Shown: in pieces, positions 24,436 through 33,615 of the stretch | Layout of the letters: each line of letters begins with the position of its first letter | Position numbering within the stretch: the stretch's first letter is position 1 | Assembly (NCBI GenBank): GCA_005808865.1 | Contig: SYKU01000210.1 | Span: forward strand, 1 to 34,571 | Origin: Acidobacteriota bacterium | Lineage (GTDB): Bacteria > Acidobacteriota > Terriglobia > Bryobacterales > Bryobacteraceae | DNA: 34,571 nucleotides | Direction: 5' to 3' | Notes under the pieces: generated by a model | The model's database searches: none | The model's input: the letters and a program-made list of their open reading frames with translations, nothing else | What the model was told of the DNA's origin: nothing | Made by a program: the position numbers and the translations under genes

Positions 24436-26154
24436 ATGATCGAATCCTCAGGGCTTACGGCATCCGCCGGGCCGTCTTTGTTTATCATTGAGACGGGCGC
24501 TTCGTTGATCGCTTTCGCCGCCGCGTTGTTCTGGCCGCGCGCCGGCTCAAGGTGGTTCTCAAAAGCTGAAGTGTTCCTTGGACGGTTGGCGCGGAGACGA
24601 GGCCTCTCTGTCGCGGTTGTCGCCCTGGCCGCTGTTTCGATTCGCCTCGCAATTCTTCCGCTATCTCCCATTCCCCAGCCATTCATCCACGACGAGTTCG
24701 CCAATCAATTGGCCAGTAACACGTTCGCCACCGGCCGGCTGACAAACCCGACGCATCCCATGTGGGTGCACCTCGAAAGCTTCCACATTACGCAAAAGCC
24801 GACTTACATGTCTATGTATTTCGCGGCACAAGGGCTGGTTCTGGCCGCGGGGGAAGCGTTGACCGGCATGCCCTGGTTTGGCGTGGTACTTAGTACGGGA
24901 ATCATGTGTTCGGCAATTTGCTGGATGGCGCAAGGATGGGTGCCTCCAGGATGGGCGCTTTTCGGCGGTATGCTCGCGGTCGGGCGTTTGGCGCTATTCA
25001 GCTACTGGGTGGACGGATACTACGGCGGCTCGGTCGCGGCCGTGGGGGGCGCGCTCGTGCTCGGAGCGCTGCCGCGAATCAGACGCACCGCACAAATTCG
25101 ACATGGCCTGTTGATGGTATTGGGCGTGGCGATACTCGCCAACAGCCGCCCCTATGAAGGACTATTGGTTTGCATACCGGTAGCGTGGGCTTTGGCCAGG
25201 TGGCTGCTCAAGGATGCCCACCCGCCGCCGGCAGTTCTCCTTCGCAGAGCCCTCGCGCCCGCGACTTTGGCGCTCGTTGCCGCTGCGATGACGGGTTACT
25301 ACAATTACCGAGTCTTCGGAAACGCTCTCACGCTTCCTTACCAGGTGAATCGAGCGACCTACGCGTCGGCTCCGGTCTTTCTGTGGCAATCGCCGCGGCC
25401 CCAACCCGAATACCGCCACGAACTGATGCGCGAGTTTTACGTCAAGTGGGAAATGGGTGACTTCCGGGAAGCACGCTCGTTGGCCGGATTCGGGAGGAGA
25501 ACCGCACAGAAAGCAGGAGTCGCGGTGCTCTTCCTCTGTGGCGTTGTCCTTCTGGCGCCATTGGCCATGTTTCCGCGGGTGCTGCGGGACCGCCGAGTCC
25601 GATTCCTGGTCATTGCCGGCGCCGTTTATGCAGCCGGTCTGACTGTGAATGCTTGGCTTTTCGCGCATTATCTCGCGCCGCTTACCGCGGCAGCGTACGT
25701 ACTCCTTCTTCAGGCGATGCGCCACCTGCGCGTGTGGGGTTCCGACGCGCAGCCATGGGGTAGGGCCTTGATGCGTGCGATTCCGGTTGTCTGCCTGATC
25801 CTCATCGGAGTCCGGCTGTTTGCAGCGCCGCTCGGCATCGCGATTCCGCGCTGGCCTACCATGTGGTATGGCACCGAACGTTTGGGCCTTCCGCGCGCCG
25901 GCGTCCTGGATGATCTGAAGAGCCGTCCTGGAAAGCAACTTGCGGTGGTCAGGTACGCGCCGGGTCACCCTCCCTTCGACGACTGGGTCTACAACGCCGC
26001 GGACATAGACAAAGCCCAGGTAGTGTGGGCGCGCGAGATGGACGCCCAACATAATCGGCAGTTGCTTCGGTATTTCGACGATCGGCAGGTTTGGCTAGTT
26101 GAACCCGATCAGACTCCGCCGCGCATCTCGCCATACCGCCTGGCAGCACAGTGA
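24436..26154 (+). CDS. Multipass membrane protein, probable GT-C-like glycosyltransferase
   Basis: 572 residues from the ATG at 24436, with GAGG about nine bases upstream. At least nine hydrophobic segments are visible. After the second comes the loop PFIHDEFANQLASNTFATGR, whose Asp-Glu pair resembles the catalytic acidic motif of GT-C enzymes, then NPTHPMW and KPTYMSMYFAAQG. The C-terminal 110 residues are soluble (VLDDLKSRPGKQLAVVRY). I recognise this as a membrane family widespread in Acidobacteriota but cannot name a characterised member. It lies 223 bases after flp2 and converges on the activator gene. Confidence 0.68.
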   Translation: MIESSGLTASAGPSLFIIETGASLIAFAAALFWPRAGSRWFSKAEVFLGRLARRRGLSVAVVALAAVSIRLAILPLSPIPQPFIHDEFANQLASNTFATGRLTNPTHPMWVHLESFHITQKPTYMSMYFAAQGLVLAAGEALTGMPWFGVVLSTGIMCSAICWMAQGWVPPGWALFGGMLAVGRLALFSYWVDGYYGGSVAAVGGALVLGALPRIRRTAQIRHGLLMVLGVAILANSRPYEGLLVCIPVAWALARWLLKDAHPPPAVLLRRALAPATLALVAAAMTGYYNYRVFGNALTLPYQVNRATYASAPVFLWQSPRPQPEYRHELMREFYVKWEMGDFREARSLAGFGRRTAQKAGVAVLFLCGVVLLAPLAMFPRVLRDRRVRFLVIAGAVYAAGLTVNAWLFAHYLAPLTAAAYVLLLQAMRHLRVWGSDAQPWGRALMRAIPVVCLILIGVRLFAAPLGIAIPRWPTMWYGTERLGLPRAGVLDDLKSRPGKQLAVVRYAPGHPPFDDWVYNAADIDKAQVVWAREMDAQHNRQLLRYFDDRQVWLVEPDQTPPRISPYRLAAQ

Positions 26155-26172
26155 AGTGCGATCGAGCCTGAT

Positions 26173-27534
26173 TTAGGCGACATGGATACCGTTTTCGACG
26201 GCTTCCCGGATGAGCTGGTGCAGGTAAGCCCGCGATATGTTCAAACTGCGAGCAGCCAGGGTCTTATTGCCGTTGCATTTTTCGATTGCAGACCGGGCGA
26301 GTTTGATCTTATAGTCGCGCAACTGCTCTTCGAACGATGGTTCGGAAGGAAAATCACCCACGCAGGAAAGGTCTGGGCACTGGAACGCCTCCGGGAGGTT
26401 CTCCGGGGCTATGTGGTCGCTGTCGGCAGCAACGATCGCGCCCTGTATTACGTTCTCGAGTTCACGAACGTTCCCGGGCCAGTGATATGCAATCAGTCTG
26501 GTCATCGCGTCCGGTGCGATGCCGGTAACGGATTTCTGAAAGGCCTCTGAATACGTCCTCAAAAAGTGATGCGCCAACAATGGAATGTCTTCAGTGCGGT
26601 CGCGAAGGGCAGGGGCTCGTATAGACATCACGTTCACACGGTAATAGAGATCCTGCCTGAAACTTCCCTGGGCCACCATCTGCTCGAGATTGCGATGCGT
26701 GGCGCATACTACGCGTGCGTTTAGCGGGATAACCCCGTGATCGCCCACGCGGCTGAATGTTCTTTCCTGGAGCACGCGCAAGAGCTTCACCTGAGTATTG
26801 AGACTGAGTTCGCCGATTTCATCGAGAAACAGGGTTCCATCGCCGGCGTGCTCAAGGTATCCTTGCCTTCTTCCCACTGCCCCGGTAAATGCACCCTTTT
26901 CGCACCCGAACAACTCCGTCTCAATAAGAGTCTCGGGAATTGCCCCGCAGGAAACCGCCACAAATGGAGACTTCTGTCGATTCCTGAGATTGTGGATCGC
27001 ACGCGCAATCAGTTCCTTCCCTGTTCCGCTTTCCCCGGTGATCAGGACTGAGACGTTCAAGCCCGCGACGCGCCGGATCAGGCCGTAAACCGCCTGCGAC
27101 CTTGCGCTGTTTCCGATCATTTTGTCGCACGTCGATGCAACCCGGCACAGATCTCCGTCTTCGAACTTACGCCTCAGAATGCCGTGTTCGTGGGCCTTTC
27201 GAACGATGGCCTTTAGCTCCGGCAGGAACGGAGGCTTCCGAAACTGGTCGTATACACCTCGCTCCACAAGCTCTAGAACCGTAGACCAGCAGTCGTCGTT
27301 TGCCATCGCAACAACGGGTACGCGCGGATTACGGATTTCCTGCAGGAAAGCAAGCTGCCGCTCCTCAAGACCAACCTCGAGATCCAGGATGAGCACGTCA
27401 CAGAGTTCGGCCGCCACGAGCGCCTTCACCCGGTCCTCTCTTGATTCAACCGCCACCTTGAATTCGCTCCCGAGGGTCGGCCCCAGCAGAAATTGGAGCT
27501 TTGCGTCTTGCGAGAAAATCAGTAGACGAATCAT
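26173..27534 (-). CDS. NtrC-family sigma-54-dependent transcriptional activator
   Basis: 453 residues from the ATG at 27534; a GTG at 27549 is possible. Residues 1-120 are a receiver domain with Asp51 (VLILDLEV) and Lys100 (FRKPPF), but the usual Thr/Ser switch position is Ala78 (VVAMAND), so signalling may be altered. The AAA+ domain (about 140-375) has Walker A GESGTGKE (167-174), GAFTGA (214-219), which contacts sigma-54, Walker B TLFLDEIGE, and the arginine-finger region. A Fis-type helix-turn-helix closes the protein (NGNKTLAARSLNISRAYLHQ). No kinase gene is seen nearby. Likely targets are the sigma-54-like promoters of the two flp genes and the GT-C gene. Confidence 0.95.
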   Translation of the reverse strand: MIRLLIFSQDAKLQFLLGPTLGSEFKVAVESREDRVKALVAAELCDVLILDLEVGLEERQLAFLQEIRNPRVPVVAMANDDCWSTVLELVERGVYDQFRKPPFLPELKAIVRKAHEHGILRRKFEDGDLCRVASTCDKMIGNSARSQAVYGLIRRVAGLNVSVLITGESGTGKELIARAIHNLRNRQKSPFVAVSCGAIPETLIETELFGCEKGAFTGAVGRRQGYLEHAGDGTLFLDEIGELSLNTQVKLLRVLQERTFSRVGDHGVIPLNARVVCATHRNLEQMVAQGSFRQDLYYRVNVMSIRAPALRDRTEDIPLLAHHFLRTYSEAFQKSVTGIAPDAMTRLIAYHWPGNVRELENVIQGAIVAADSDHIAPENLPEAFQCPDLSCVGDFPSEPSFEEQLRDYKIKLARSAIEKCNGNKTLAARSLNISRAYLHQLIREAVENGIHVA

Positions 27535-28043
27535 GGAAATCAGAAGCACCCAGCGAACGCTTCGCTTCCGGCGATCCCGATGCGATCCGTTCTCGAGACC
27601 TCCGGCTCACGACGTCTGCGATACCACGGAAAGGAGTGACCAGCTTGCCGGAGCAGGCGCATGGAGATCATCGGGAAAGAAATGGGTTGGAATGGAACCA
27701 TGCTTATGTAGACCGTATCGGCTCGGAATGTCCGGATTTTAGGGAATTCAGCAGAAGCTTCGGCGGGAACGTTTTCGCCTTCGCAAGGTTGGCGTATGGT
27801 ATGGCAGTCGTTGGGTGTTGGGCACTTCGAGACAATCTGGTCGATATATAGGACGATTGCCGCGACTGGTCGTGTCGTCTGTCCCGCCCGGCACTGCTGC
27901 CGCCGGCGCGCCAAGCGTTCGCCACGCCGTCGGAAAACCGGTCGCGGCTTTCGGCGTGGATGGGTTTCGAAGCAGACGAGGCCGTGGTGGCCGGGTTGCG
28001 CGAAGCCCGCGTGCCGGGCTGTCGCGCAACGTAGCGATGCCGG
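27535..28043. other. Intergenic stretch, no convincing gene
   Basis: About 510 bases lie between the activator gene start and the end of the second receptor gene, both on the minus strand. Short open frames exist on both strands but share no family signs and lack ribosome sites. The part near 27535-27700 must carry the activator promoter, though I cannot point to a clear one. The only distinct structure is the strong hairpin at 27995-28030. Confidence 0.5.
27995..28030 (-). terminator. Long GC-rich hairpin after the receptor gene
   Basis: The left arm 27995-28009 pairs with the right arm 28015-28030 as a 15-bp stem with a five-base loop and one bulged G (28021). It begins 13 bases after the TAA-side end of the minus-strand receptor gene at 28044. 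There is no T-run after it, so it may act as an mRNA 3'-end stabiliser or a Rho-related stop rather than a classic intrinsic terminator. Confidence 0.5.
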
Positions 28044-31000
28044 CTAAAAAGTGAGCTTGAGCGCGCCCTGCCACGACCGGGGCGGATCCTGTCCCGTGAT
28101 GGTTCCGAACGCGCCCGACGTTACGGCAGTGTTCGGGTTCGCCAGGTTGGCATAGTTTGCCACGTTGAAGCTTTCGGCGCGGAACTGCAGGCGCCAGCGC
28201 TCGGTGATCATGAAGTTCTTGATCAGGCCGAAGTCCCAACGGGCCTGGATGGGTCCGCGAATGCCGCCGAAGCGGATGGGGAATTGCCGCAGGTTCGAGG
28301 CCAGTTGCAGCGCATTGTTGCGCTGAAAGCCGGCGTTGACGTTGAACCACTGGTCCACGCTGCGCTGGCTTTTCGGCAGCAGCACATCGTCGAGGTCGCC
28401 GTTAAAGATAGCGTTGCCAAAGCCGAGCGGTGCGCCCGATTGATACTGCATAGCGCCGTTCAACTGCCAGCCGCCCGCTACGCCATCCACCCAACGGTTC
28501 CAGTTGGCGCCGAAGCGCCGGCCCTTGCCGAACGGGAGTTCCCAAATGCCGGAACTGGTCACGCGCAAGGTGCGGTCGAGATCAGAAATCACTTCGTAGG
28601 GCCGGATGTCCTGATCGTTCAGCATCTCGGTGGCCTGCATGTTCTTTGACCACGTGAACGACGTCTGGCTGGTGAAGCCCTTGCTGAAGCGCTTTTCAAG
28701 ACGCATCTGCAGCGAGTGGTACCAGGCATAGCCAATCGGCTCGTAGATGTTCACGTTGCCAAACTGCGGAAACGGGCGCAGCAGGCTGTTGCGGTTGGTG
28801 TTCGCGCCGAAGATCGGGTCGGTGCCCCGCAGCGGATTGGGGAAGTTCTGACCGAGGAAGTTAATGGTGGCTTGATCGCGCACCGGGCTGGTGGAGAGGT
28901 ACTGCGCTGGAATGAAGTTCATGTTGCGCAGGACATTTAGGCGGGTGGAACGGTTGCCGACGTAAGAGGCTTCCAGGAGGAAGCCGCCCAGGAGCGTCCG
29001 TTGCAGGCCGAAGCTCCAACGTTGCGCGTAGGGATTCTTCCGCGAGTTCGGGAAGCCGTTGACGCCTTGGCCGATGTTGGTGAGCAGTCCGCCGGCCGGA
29101 CCCAGCGGCCGCGACAGGCCAGTGGGTAGCGGATTCGCCATGGTGGCGACGTAAGTGAGGCCGTTGTCGAGCGAGGCTTGAATGGGAGTGTTCAAGCTGA
29201 AACCTGCCGGTTCAGTATTGGTGTAGAGCGTGCCGAGCGGCGCTGTGTAGAAGCCATAGCCGGCGCGAAGCACGGTCTTGGTGTCGAACTGATAGGCGAT
29301 GCCGATGCGCGGCATGAAGTTGTTTTTGGCCGGCTCCCAGTAGCCGCGCGGATTGCCATTGGTGTTGGTGAAGGTGAGTCCGCCGAGCACACGGAACTGG
29401 CTGACGGGCAGTTCGGGAATGGGCGAAGCGGCGTACTGCGCCCGCGCCTGCGCGTCAACCGGATTGGGAGTGGTGCTGTCGAAGTTGCGTACGGCGCGGT
29501 TGTAGCGCTCCGTAGTGGGCGATTCCACTTCGTAGCGCAGACCGATGTTCACGGTTAGCTTTTGGGAGACCTTATAGTCGTCCTGCACGTAGAAGCCGTA
29601 GATGGAGTTGCGCTCGGCATACGACGCGTTCACGCCCATGTTGCCGCCCGGAATGCCGAGCAGGAACGAGGCGATTTCACCACCCACCTGCGGCGGCGCG
29701 GCTGTATCGAGCGGGCCGCGGGTAAACACGGAGCTAAAGTTTAGGTCGGGTGCGGTGCTGGTGGGGAAGCGATTGCGATTCTCGCGCAGATTGCGCCAGT
29801 CGAAGCCGAAGCGGACATTGTGCTTGCTCTTGTTCCACGTCAATGTCGAGTTCAGATTGTGAATCAGCGAGGCCGTGGTGCCGTCGCCGGATTCCCAGTT
29901 GGACATCGGCGACCAGGGGGCGACTTGCAGGCGCGGGAACGTCGCGGTCGTCTTGTCGACGGAGCTCACCAGTGCCGGATTGAAGCCCAGGGTCGAGAGG
30001 TCGAAGCCGCGTGAGACACGCTGTTCCGGGAATTCCTGCTGCGTCAAACCATAGCGGACGTTCAAGAGCAGCGACGGGTTGATGACGTAGACATCGTCGA
30101 ACGCCGCACCGCGGTTGATGCGATTGAGAATCACGCCTTCTGGAGCCTGCGGGCCAAAGAAGCGTCGCTTGTCCTCCTGCCAGTAGTCGCGATGCAGCCG
30201 GACGAAGATGCGGTGATTCTCAGAGAAGGCGTGGTCCACGCGGCCAATGTTGGACCAGTAGGTTTCGAGCGCCTTGTTGGCGAGAAAGAAGTTCTGGCGG
30301 AAGTCAGCCGTGCCCGGCTGATTCGGCAGCGGGAAAAACGAGACCATCTTCTGCGCCACAGGATCGAGCCGCGAGGCCGGAATGATGTTGCCGGGGATGG
30401 GCATGCGCTGGAAGCGTCCACCGGCAACGGCCGTGGTGGAGGCCGGGTCGTAGACCTGATTGTTCGCGCTCAGCCGGAGCAGTGGCGAAAGGTCGCCACG
30501 GCGCGCCTCGGCGGTGGGTACGGTGACGATGGCCGCGCCATTGGGGTCACCGAAGAGATTGACTTCGAACGCGTAGAGCCAGAACGTCCGGTTCTTCCCC
30601 GAGTAGAGCTTCGGCAGCAACAAGGGGCCGCCCGCGGAAGCGCCAAAACGATTGTCCTGGTAGAGCGGCAGCTTCTGGCCGACGCGATTCTGGAAGATGG
30701 TGGGCGCATCGAGCTTGGAGTGGCGCAGCCACTCGTGAAACTCGCCATGAAGCAGGTTGGTACCGGACTTCGTGGTGACGTTCACATTCGAGCCGAGCGA
30801 AAAACCAGCCGAGGCATCGAACGAGCTGGTTTGTACCTTGAACTCGGCGATGGAAGTTTGCGGGGGCGAAAAGGCGACACGGGGCGCGGTGCCATCGGAG
30901 TAGACATTCACCACGCCGTCGATGGTGAAATCGTTATTGTTGTTGCCCGTACCGTTGGTGCCGAAGCTGCTGGGCGCGGCATTAAACGGCGCTTTGCGCA

Positions 31001-31490
31001 GGCGCAGGTTGGTGCCGTTGACGGTGCCGGGCGCCAGATGGACCAAGTCCATGGCGTTGCCGGCGAAGAGCGGCAACTCTTCAATCCGGCGCTGGTCGAT
31101 CACCTGGCCGAGCGTGACGTCGGCGGCATTGAGGAGCGGCGTCTCGGCTTTCACTTCGATGGACTCGCTCACCTGGCCGACCTTTAGTTCCAGGTCGAGC
31201 GTAACGGTTTCAGTGCTGCGCACCTGGATGCCGGGGCGCAACAGTTTGCTGAAACCCTGCGCCTCCGCCTCCACGCGATACTCACCGGGGTTCAGGTAGG
31301 GCGCACGGTAGTCGCCGGCGCCGGTGGAGGTGGCGGTGATCGCAAGGCCCGTCGCCTCGTTGATCACCTTGATCGCAACGTTGGGAATGGGGCTGCCGGA
31401 GGCATCCGCAACGCGGCCGAGAATGGTGCCGCGCGGATCCTGGGCGAACAGAGCCAGAGTGAGCAAGACCGATAGAAGCAGCTTTTTCAT
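28044..31490 (-). CDS. Oar-like TonB-dependent outer-membrane receptor, complete
   Basis: 1148 residues. A Sec signal peptide (MKKLLLSVLLTLALFAQD) is followed by a CarboxypepD_reg domain (about 20-105: GTILGRVADASGSPIPNV, then LNPGEYRVEAEAQGF) and a plug domain (about 120-250: IDQRRIEELPLFAGNAMDLV, FTIDGVVN, TKSGTNLLHGEFHEWLR). A long barrel then runs to the terminal SWQGALKLTF, with Phe at the end. Typical inner landmarks include YGFYVQDDYKVSQKLTVNIG and IWELPFGKGRRFG. It has the same architecture as the receptor at the window start but is divergent in sequence. GGAAG lies four bases before the ATG. The ligand is unknown; family members take part in uptake of large substrates or surface functions. 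Confidence 0.95.
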   Translation of the reverse strand: MKKLLLSVLLTLALFAQDPRGTILGRVADASGSPIPNVAIKVINEATGLAITATSTGAGDYRAPYLNPGEYRVEAEAQGFSKLLRPGIQVRSTETVTLDLELKVGQVSESIEVKAETPLLNAADVTLGQVIDQRRIEELPLFAGNAMDLVHLAPGTVNGTNLRLRKAPFNAAPSSFGTNGTGNNNNDFTIDGVVNVYSDGTAPRVAFSPPQTSIAEFKVQTSSFDASAGFSLGSNVNVTTKSGTNLLHGEFHEWLRHSKLDAPTIFQNRVGQKLPLYQDNRFGASAGGPLLLPKLYSGKNRTFWLYAFEVNLFGDPNGAAIVTVPTAEARRGDLSPLLRLSANNQVYDPASTTAVAGGRFQRMPIPGNIIPASRLDPVAQKMVSFFPLPNQPGTADFRQNFFLANKALETYWSNIGRVDHAFSENHRIFVRLHRDYWQEDKRRFFGPQAPEGVILNRINRGAAFDDVYVINPSLLLNVRYGLTQQEFPEQRVSRGFDLSTLGFNPALVSSVDKTTATFPRLQVAPWSPMSNWESGDGTTASLIHNLNSTLTWNKSKHNVRFGFDWRNLRENRNRFPTSTAPDLNFSSVFTRGPLDTAAPPQVGGEIASFLLGIPGGNMGVNASYAERNSIYGFYVQDDYKVSQKLTVNIGLRYEVESPTTERYNRAVRNFDSTTPNPVDAQARAQYAASPIPELPVSQFRVLGGLTFTNTNGNPRGYWEPAKNNFMPRIGIAYQFDTKTVLRAGYGFYTAPLGTLYTNTEPAGFSLNTPIQASLDNGLTYVATMANPLPTGLSRPLGPAGGLLTNIGQGVNGFPNSRKNPYAQRWSFGLQRTLLGGFLLEASYVGNRSTRLNVLRNMNFIPAQYLSTSPVRDQATINFLGQNFPNPLRGTDPIFGANTNRNSLLRPFPQFGNVNIYEPIGYAWYHSLQMRLEKRFSKGFTSQTSFTWSKNMQATEMLNDQDIRPYEVISDLDRTLRVTSSGIWELPFGKGRRFGANWNRWVDGVAGGWQLNGAMQYQSGAPLGFGNAIFNGDLDDVLLPKSQRSVDQWFNVNAGFQRNNALQLASNLRQFPIRFGGIRGPIQARWDFGLIKNFMITERWRLQFRAESFNVANYANLANPNTAVTSGAFGTITGQDPPRSWQGALKLTF

Positions 31491-31923
31491 GGTGCTTCCA
31501 GTTTACTCCGATACGGTCAGTGCGCCTTGCGGGCGAGCCGGAAGGTGCGATTGCCCCGCCGCGTCAGCAGGTCGTTGAAGAAGGGTGCGGCGGGGCATGG
31601 CGTTACGGATGACCGGGGCGAGTTCCGGGTGGCCGGCTTGGCCGCTGGTAAGTATCCGGTCTCCTCGAATAAGAGTAGCCCGCAGATGCAGAGAAATGCG
31701 CCTAAGTTCCGGCAAATGAAGCAGCGGGCCTTTATCTGCGCGCGTTTTGGAAATCGTTACTCGCTCAAGGCCACGTCGCTCCGTCTCACGCGTGAATGTG
31801 TCCCGCACGACTTCGGTTATGCTGCTTTCGGAGAGGCGGTCTTATCTAACCGCCGTTTGAACTTCTCTCCCGGGTTTTCTTGCCCAGGCGGCGGAACTGG
31901 ACTCACCCAGAACTACCTCGAAA
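31491..31923. other. Intergenic stretch with a small relic of a CarboxypepD_reg-type domain
   Basis: About 430 bases between the receptor start and the prepilin peptidase end. On the plus strand at 31602-31661 the translation VTDDRGEFRVAGLAAGKYPV matches the common end of carboxypeptidase-regulatory-like domains in acidobacterial proteins (TDDRGEFR-x-x-GL-x-x-GKY). The frame around it carries no further homology, so it looks like a decayed gene remnant. An inverted repeat at 31552-31597 lies next to it. The rest shows nothing recognisable. Confidence 0.5.
31552..31597. repeat. 11-bp perfect inverted repeat with 24-bp loop
   Basis: The left arm TGCCCCGCCGC (31552-31562) and right arm GCGGCGGGGCA (31587-31597) are exact reverse complements. 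It lies 62-107 bases upstream of the receptor ATG, so it could form a hairpin in the receptor's leader or be debris of the nearby relic. Confidence 0.5.
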
Positions 31924-32745
31924 CTACACCAGCGCCTCATACCACTCCATCCACGCACTGCCGAAAAAAATCACCCCCAGTGCGCCGATGCCGAGAAACG
32001 TCCCGAACGGCAGGTAGTATTCCCTGCCCTTGCGCGCGATTGCGATGTACGCAAGCCCGACCAGAGATCCGACGGTCGATCCCACGGCCAAGGCCAGCAG
32101 CGTCTCGCGGAAGCCCAGGAACGAGCCGAGCATCGCGAGCATTTTGACGTCGCCGAATCCAAGCCCTTCTTTATGACGCAGTTTCTCGAAGAGCCACCCG
32201 CCAGACCACAGGATCCCGGCCGGCACGGCTGCGCCTAGCGCGGCCTCCGCGAGCGAAGCCGTTTGCCTGCCTGCGTCCAGTCCGGCTAGTGACAATATTG
32301 CCTGCGCTGTCCCATCCCGCACCGGAACCAGCCACGCGAATGCGAACCCGGCCGCCATGCCGCCCAAGGTCATCTCATCGGGCAGAATGCGGGATTCGAG
32401 GTCGGCGACGATCAGACCTACTACCAGCGCGCACAATAGCGCCGCCTTTGCGGCAATCAGCGTGGGTCCCCACAGGATTACGCAGGCGGCGAATAACGTT
32501 CCCGTGAAAACTTCAACCAGAGGATACCGCAGCGGAATTAGCGCCTTGCAATTCCGGCAGCGGCCTCCGAGGAGCAGGTAACTCAACAGCGGAATATTGT
32601 CGAACCAGGCAATCCCTTGCTCGCATCCGGGGCAGTAGGAGCGTGGCCGCACCACCGAAAGATCAAGCGGCAAGCGATAAATACAAACGTTCAGAAAGCT
32701 GCCGGTCAACAGTCCAAAGAGTCCGGCGAGCAGCTCCTCGGTCAT
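31924..32745 (-). CDS. pilD: Prepilin peptidase/N-methyltransferase, PilD type
   Basis: 273 residues with the full PilD architecture. The N-terminal N-methylation domain has GSFLNVCIYRLP and two Cys pairs (CPGC near 38-41 and CRNC near 63-66). The A24 protease part has the catalytic Asp residues in VADLESRILPDE and GLGFGDVKML. About eight membrane segments are visible. It should process type IV pilin or type II secretion pseudopilin precursors and differs from the short TadV-type enzyme at 21353. The start overlaps the GT4 stop by four bases (ATGA), placing it last in a coupled cluster. Confidence 0.95.
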   Translation of the reverse strand: MTEELLAGLFGLLTGSFLNVCIYRLPLDLSVVRPRSYCPGCEQGIAWFDNIPLLSYLLLGGRCRNCKALIPLRYPLVEVFTGTLFAACVILWGPTLIAAKAALLCALVVGLIVADLESRILPDEMTLGGMAAGFAFAWLVPVRDGTAQAILSLAGLDAGRQTASLAEAALGAAVPAGILWSGGWLFEKLRHKEGLGFGDVKMLAMLGSFLGFRETLLALAVGSTVGSLVGLAYIAIARKGREYYLPFGTFLGIGALGVIFFGSAWMEWYEALV

Positions 32746-33614
32746 TTCAAAATCCGCCGGTAGACTTTGATTGTGCCGTGAACCATCGCCTCCACCGAAA
32801 AGCGTTCTTCCACCATGCTACGGGCGCGCGCGGCGCATGCTTCGGCGAAAGGGCGGTCGTCAAGCATGCGGCGGATCGCGACCGCGATGGAAGCGGGATT
32901 GTTCGCTGCGAGCAAGCCGGTCTCGCCGTCGCGCACGATCTCCGGAAGGCCGCCAACGTTGCTCGCCACGACGGGCACACCCGCGGCCATCGCGAGCAAC
33001 ACTCCCGACCCCAGTCCCTCGGCGTGGCTCACGTAGACGAACAGACTCGCATCCTTAAGGTCCCGTTCCAGGTTTGTGACCGTGTGGACTTCGACGCCCA
33101 GTTCACGGGCCGCAGCCTCGGCCAGCCCGGCGTGCTTACGGGGGTCGTTGACGAGTATTCGTCCGGCGGGATGAAGCCGGAAGCCGCAAAGCGGAACGCC
33201 ATCGCCCACCACCGTGATCTTGCGAGCCGGAATCCTCGCTTGCAGGAGCATTCCCTTCACATGTTCCGACACCGCGATATAGTGCGTGGCGGCTGCGTAC
33301 TTCAACCGCGAGACCGGATCCAACCGGATCGGAAAGGCGACCCGCCGGGAGACGACAAGCTTCGCCGGAAACGCCAGAGCCGCCAAGGTGTGCGACCGTG
33401 CGTCGTGCGCGTGGACGATGTGCGCTTCGCGGACAAAGCGCACAAGTCTGGCGAACGTGAGCGGGAACGTTTTCACTCCGCCGCGCTGCGCTTCCTTCAT
33501 CAGCGGCGATCCGGAGCGCGCGAGCAGCGTCCCGCCGTTCCGCTCCACAAGGCGCAAAACCTGCCACTGTCCGCCGCCCATCTCCCGCCCGGTATCGAGA
33601 TGAAGTACGTGCAC
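32742..33614 (-). CDS. GT4-family glycosyltransferase
   Basis: 290 residues with a GT-B fold. The start is a GTG at 33614, one base after the TAA of the upstream GT2 gene. The N-terminal half opens with HVLHLDTGREMGGGQ and includes VHAHDARSHTLAAL. The C-terminal half carries SHAEGLGSGVLLAMAAGVPV, the conserved GT4 acidic E-x7-E region, then ASNVGGLPEIVRDGETGLL. The linker between the halves is short, with about 60-80 residues fewer than usual GT4 enzymes. It probably adds a sugar to a lipid-linked or LPS-core glycan. It overlaps the pilD start. Confidence 0.92.
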   Translation of the reverse strand: MHVLHLDTGREMGGGQWQVLRLVERNGGTLLARSGSPLMKEAQRGGVKTFPLTFARLVRFVREAHIVHAHDARSHTLAALAFPAKLVVSRRVAFPIRLDPVSRLKYAAATHYIAVSEHVKGMLLQARIPARKITVVGDGVPLCGFRLHPAGRILVNDPRKHAGLAEAAARELGVEVHTVTNLERDLKDASLFVYVSHAEGLGSGVLLAMAAGVPVVASNVGGLPEIVRDGETGLLAANNPASIAVAIRRMLDDRPFAEACAARARSMVEERFSVEAMVHGTIKVYRRILK

Positions 33615-33615
33615 G

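Noticed and set aside
24230-24439. A 69-codon plus-strand frame (MNQSAPGVLTPVPPSL...) ending over the ATG of the next gene
   Set aside because: No ribosome site, Arg/Pro-rich translation and no recognisable family; the end overlap alone is weak evidence. It could be reconsidered if conserved.
30192-31187. A 331-codon plus-strand frame within the second receptor gene
   Set aside because: Antisense shadow of the receptor; no start signal and no family resemblance.
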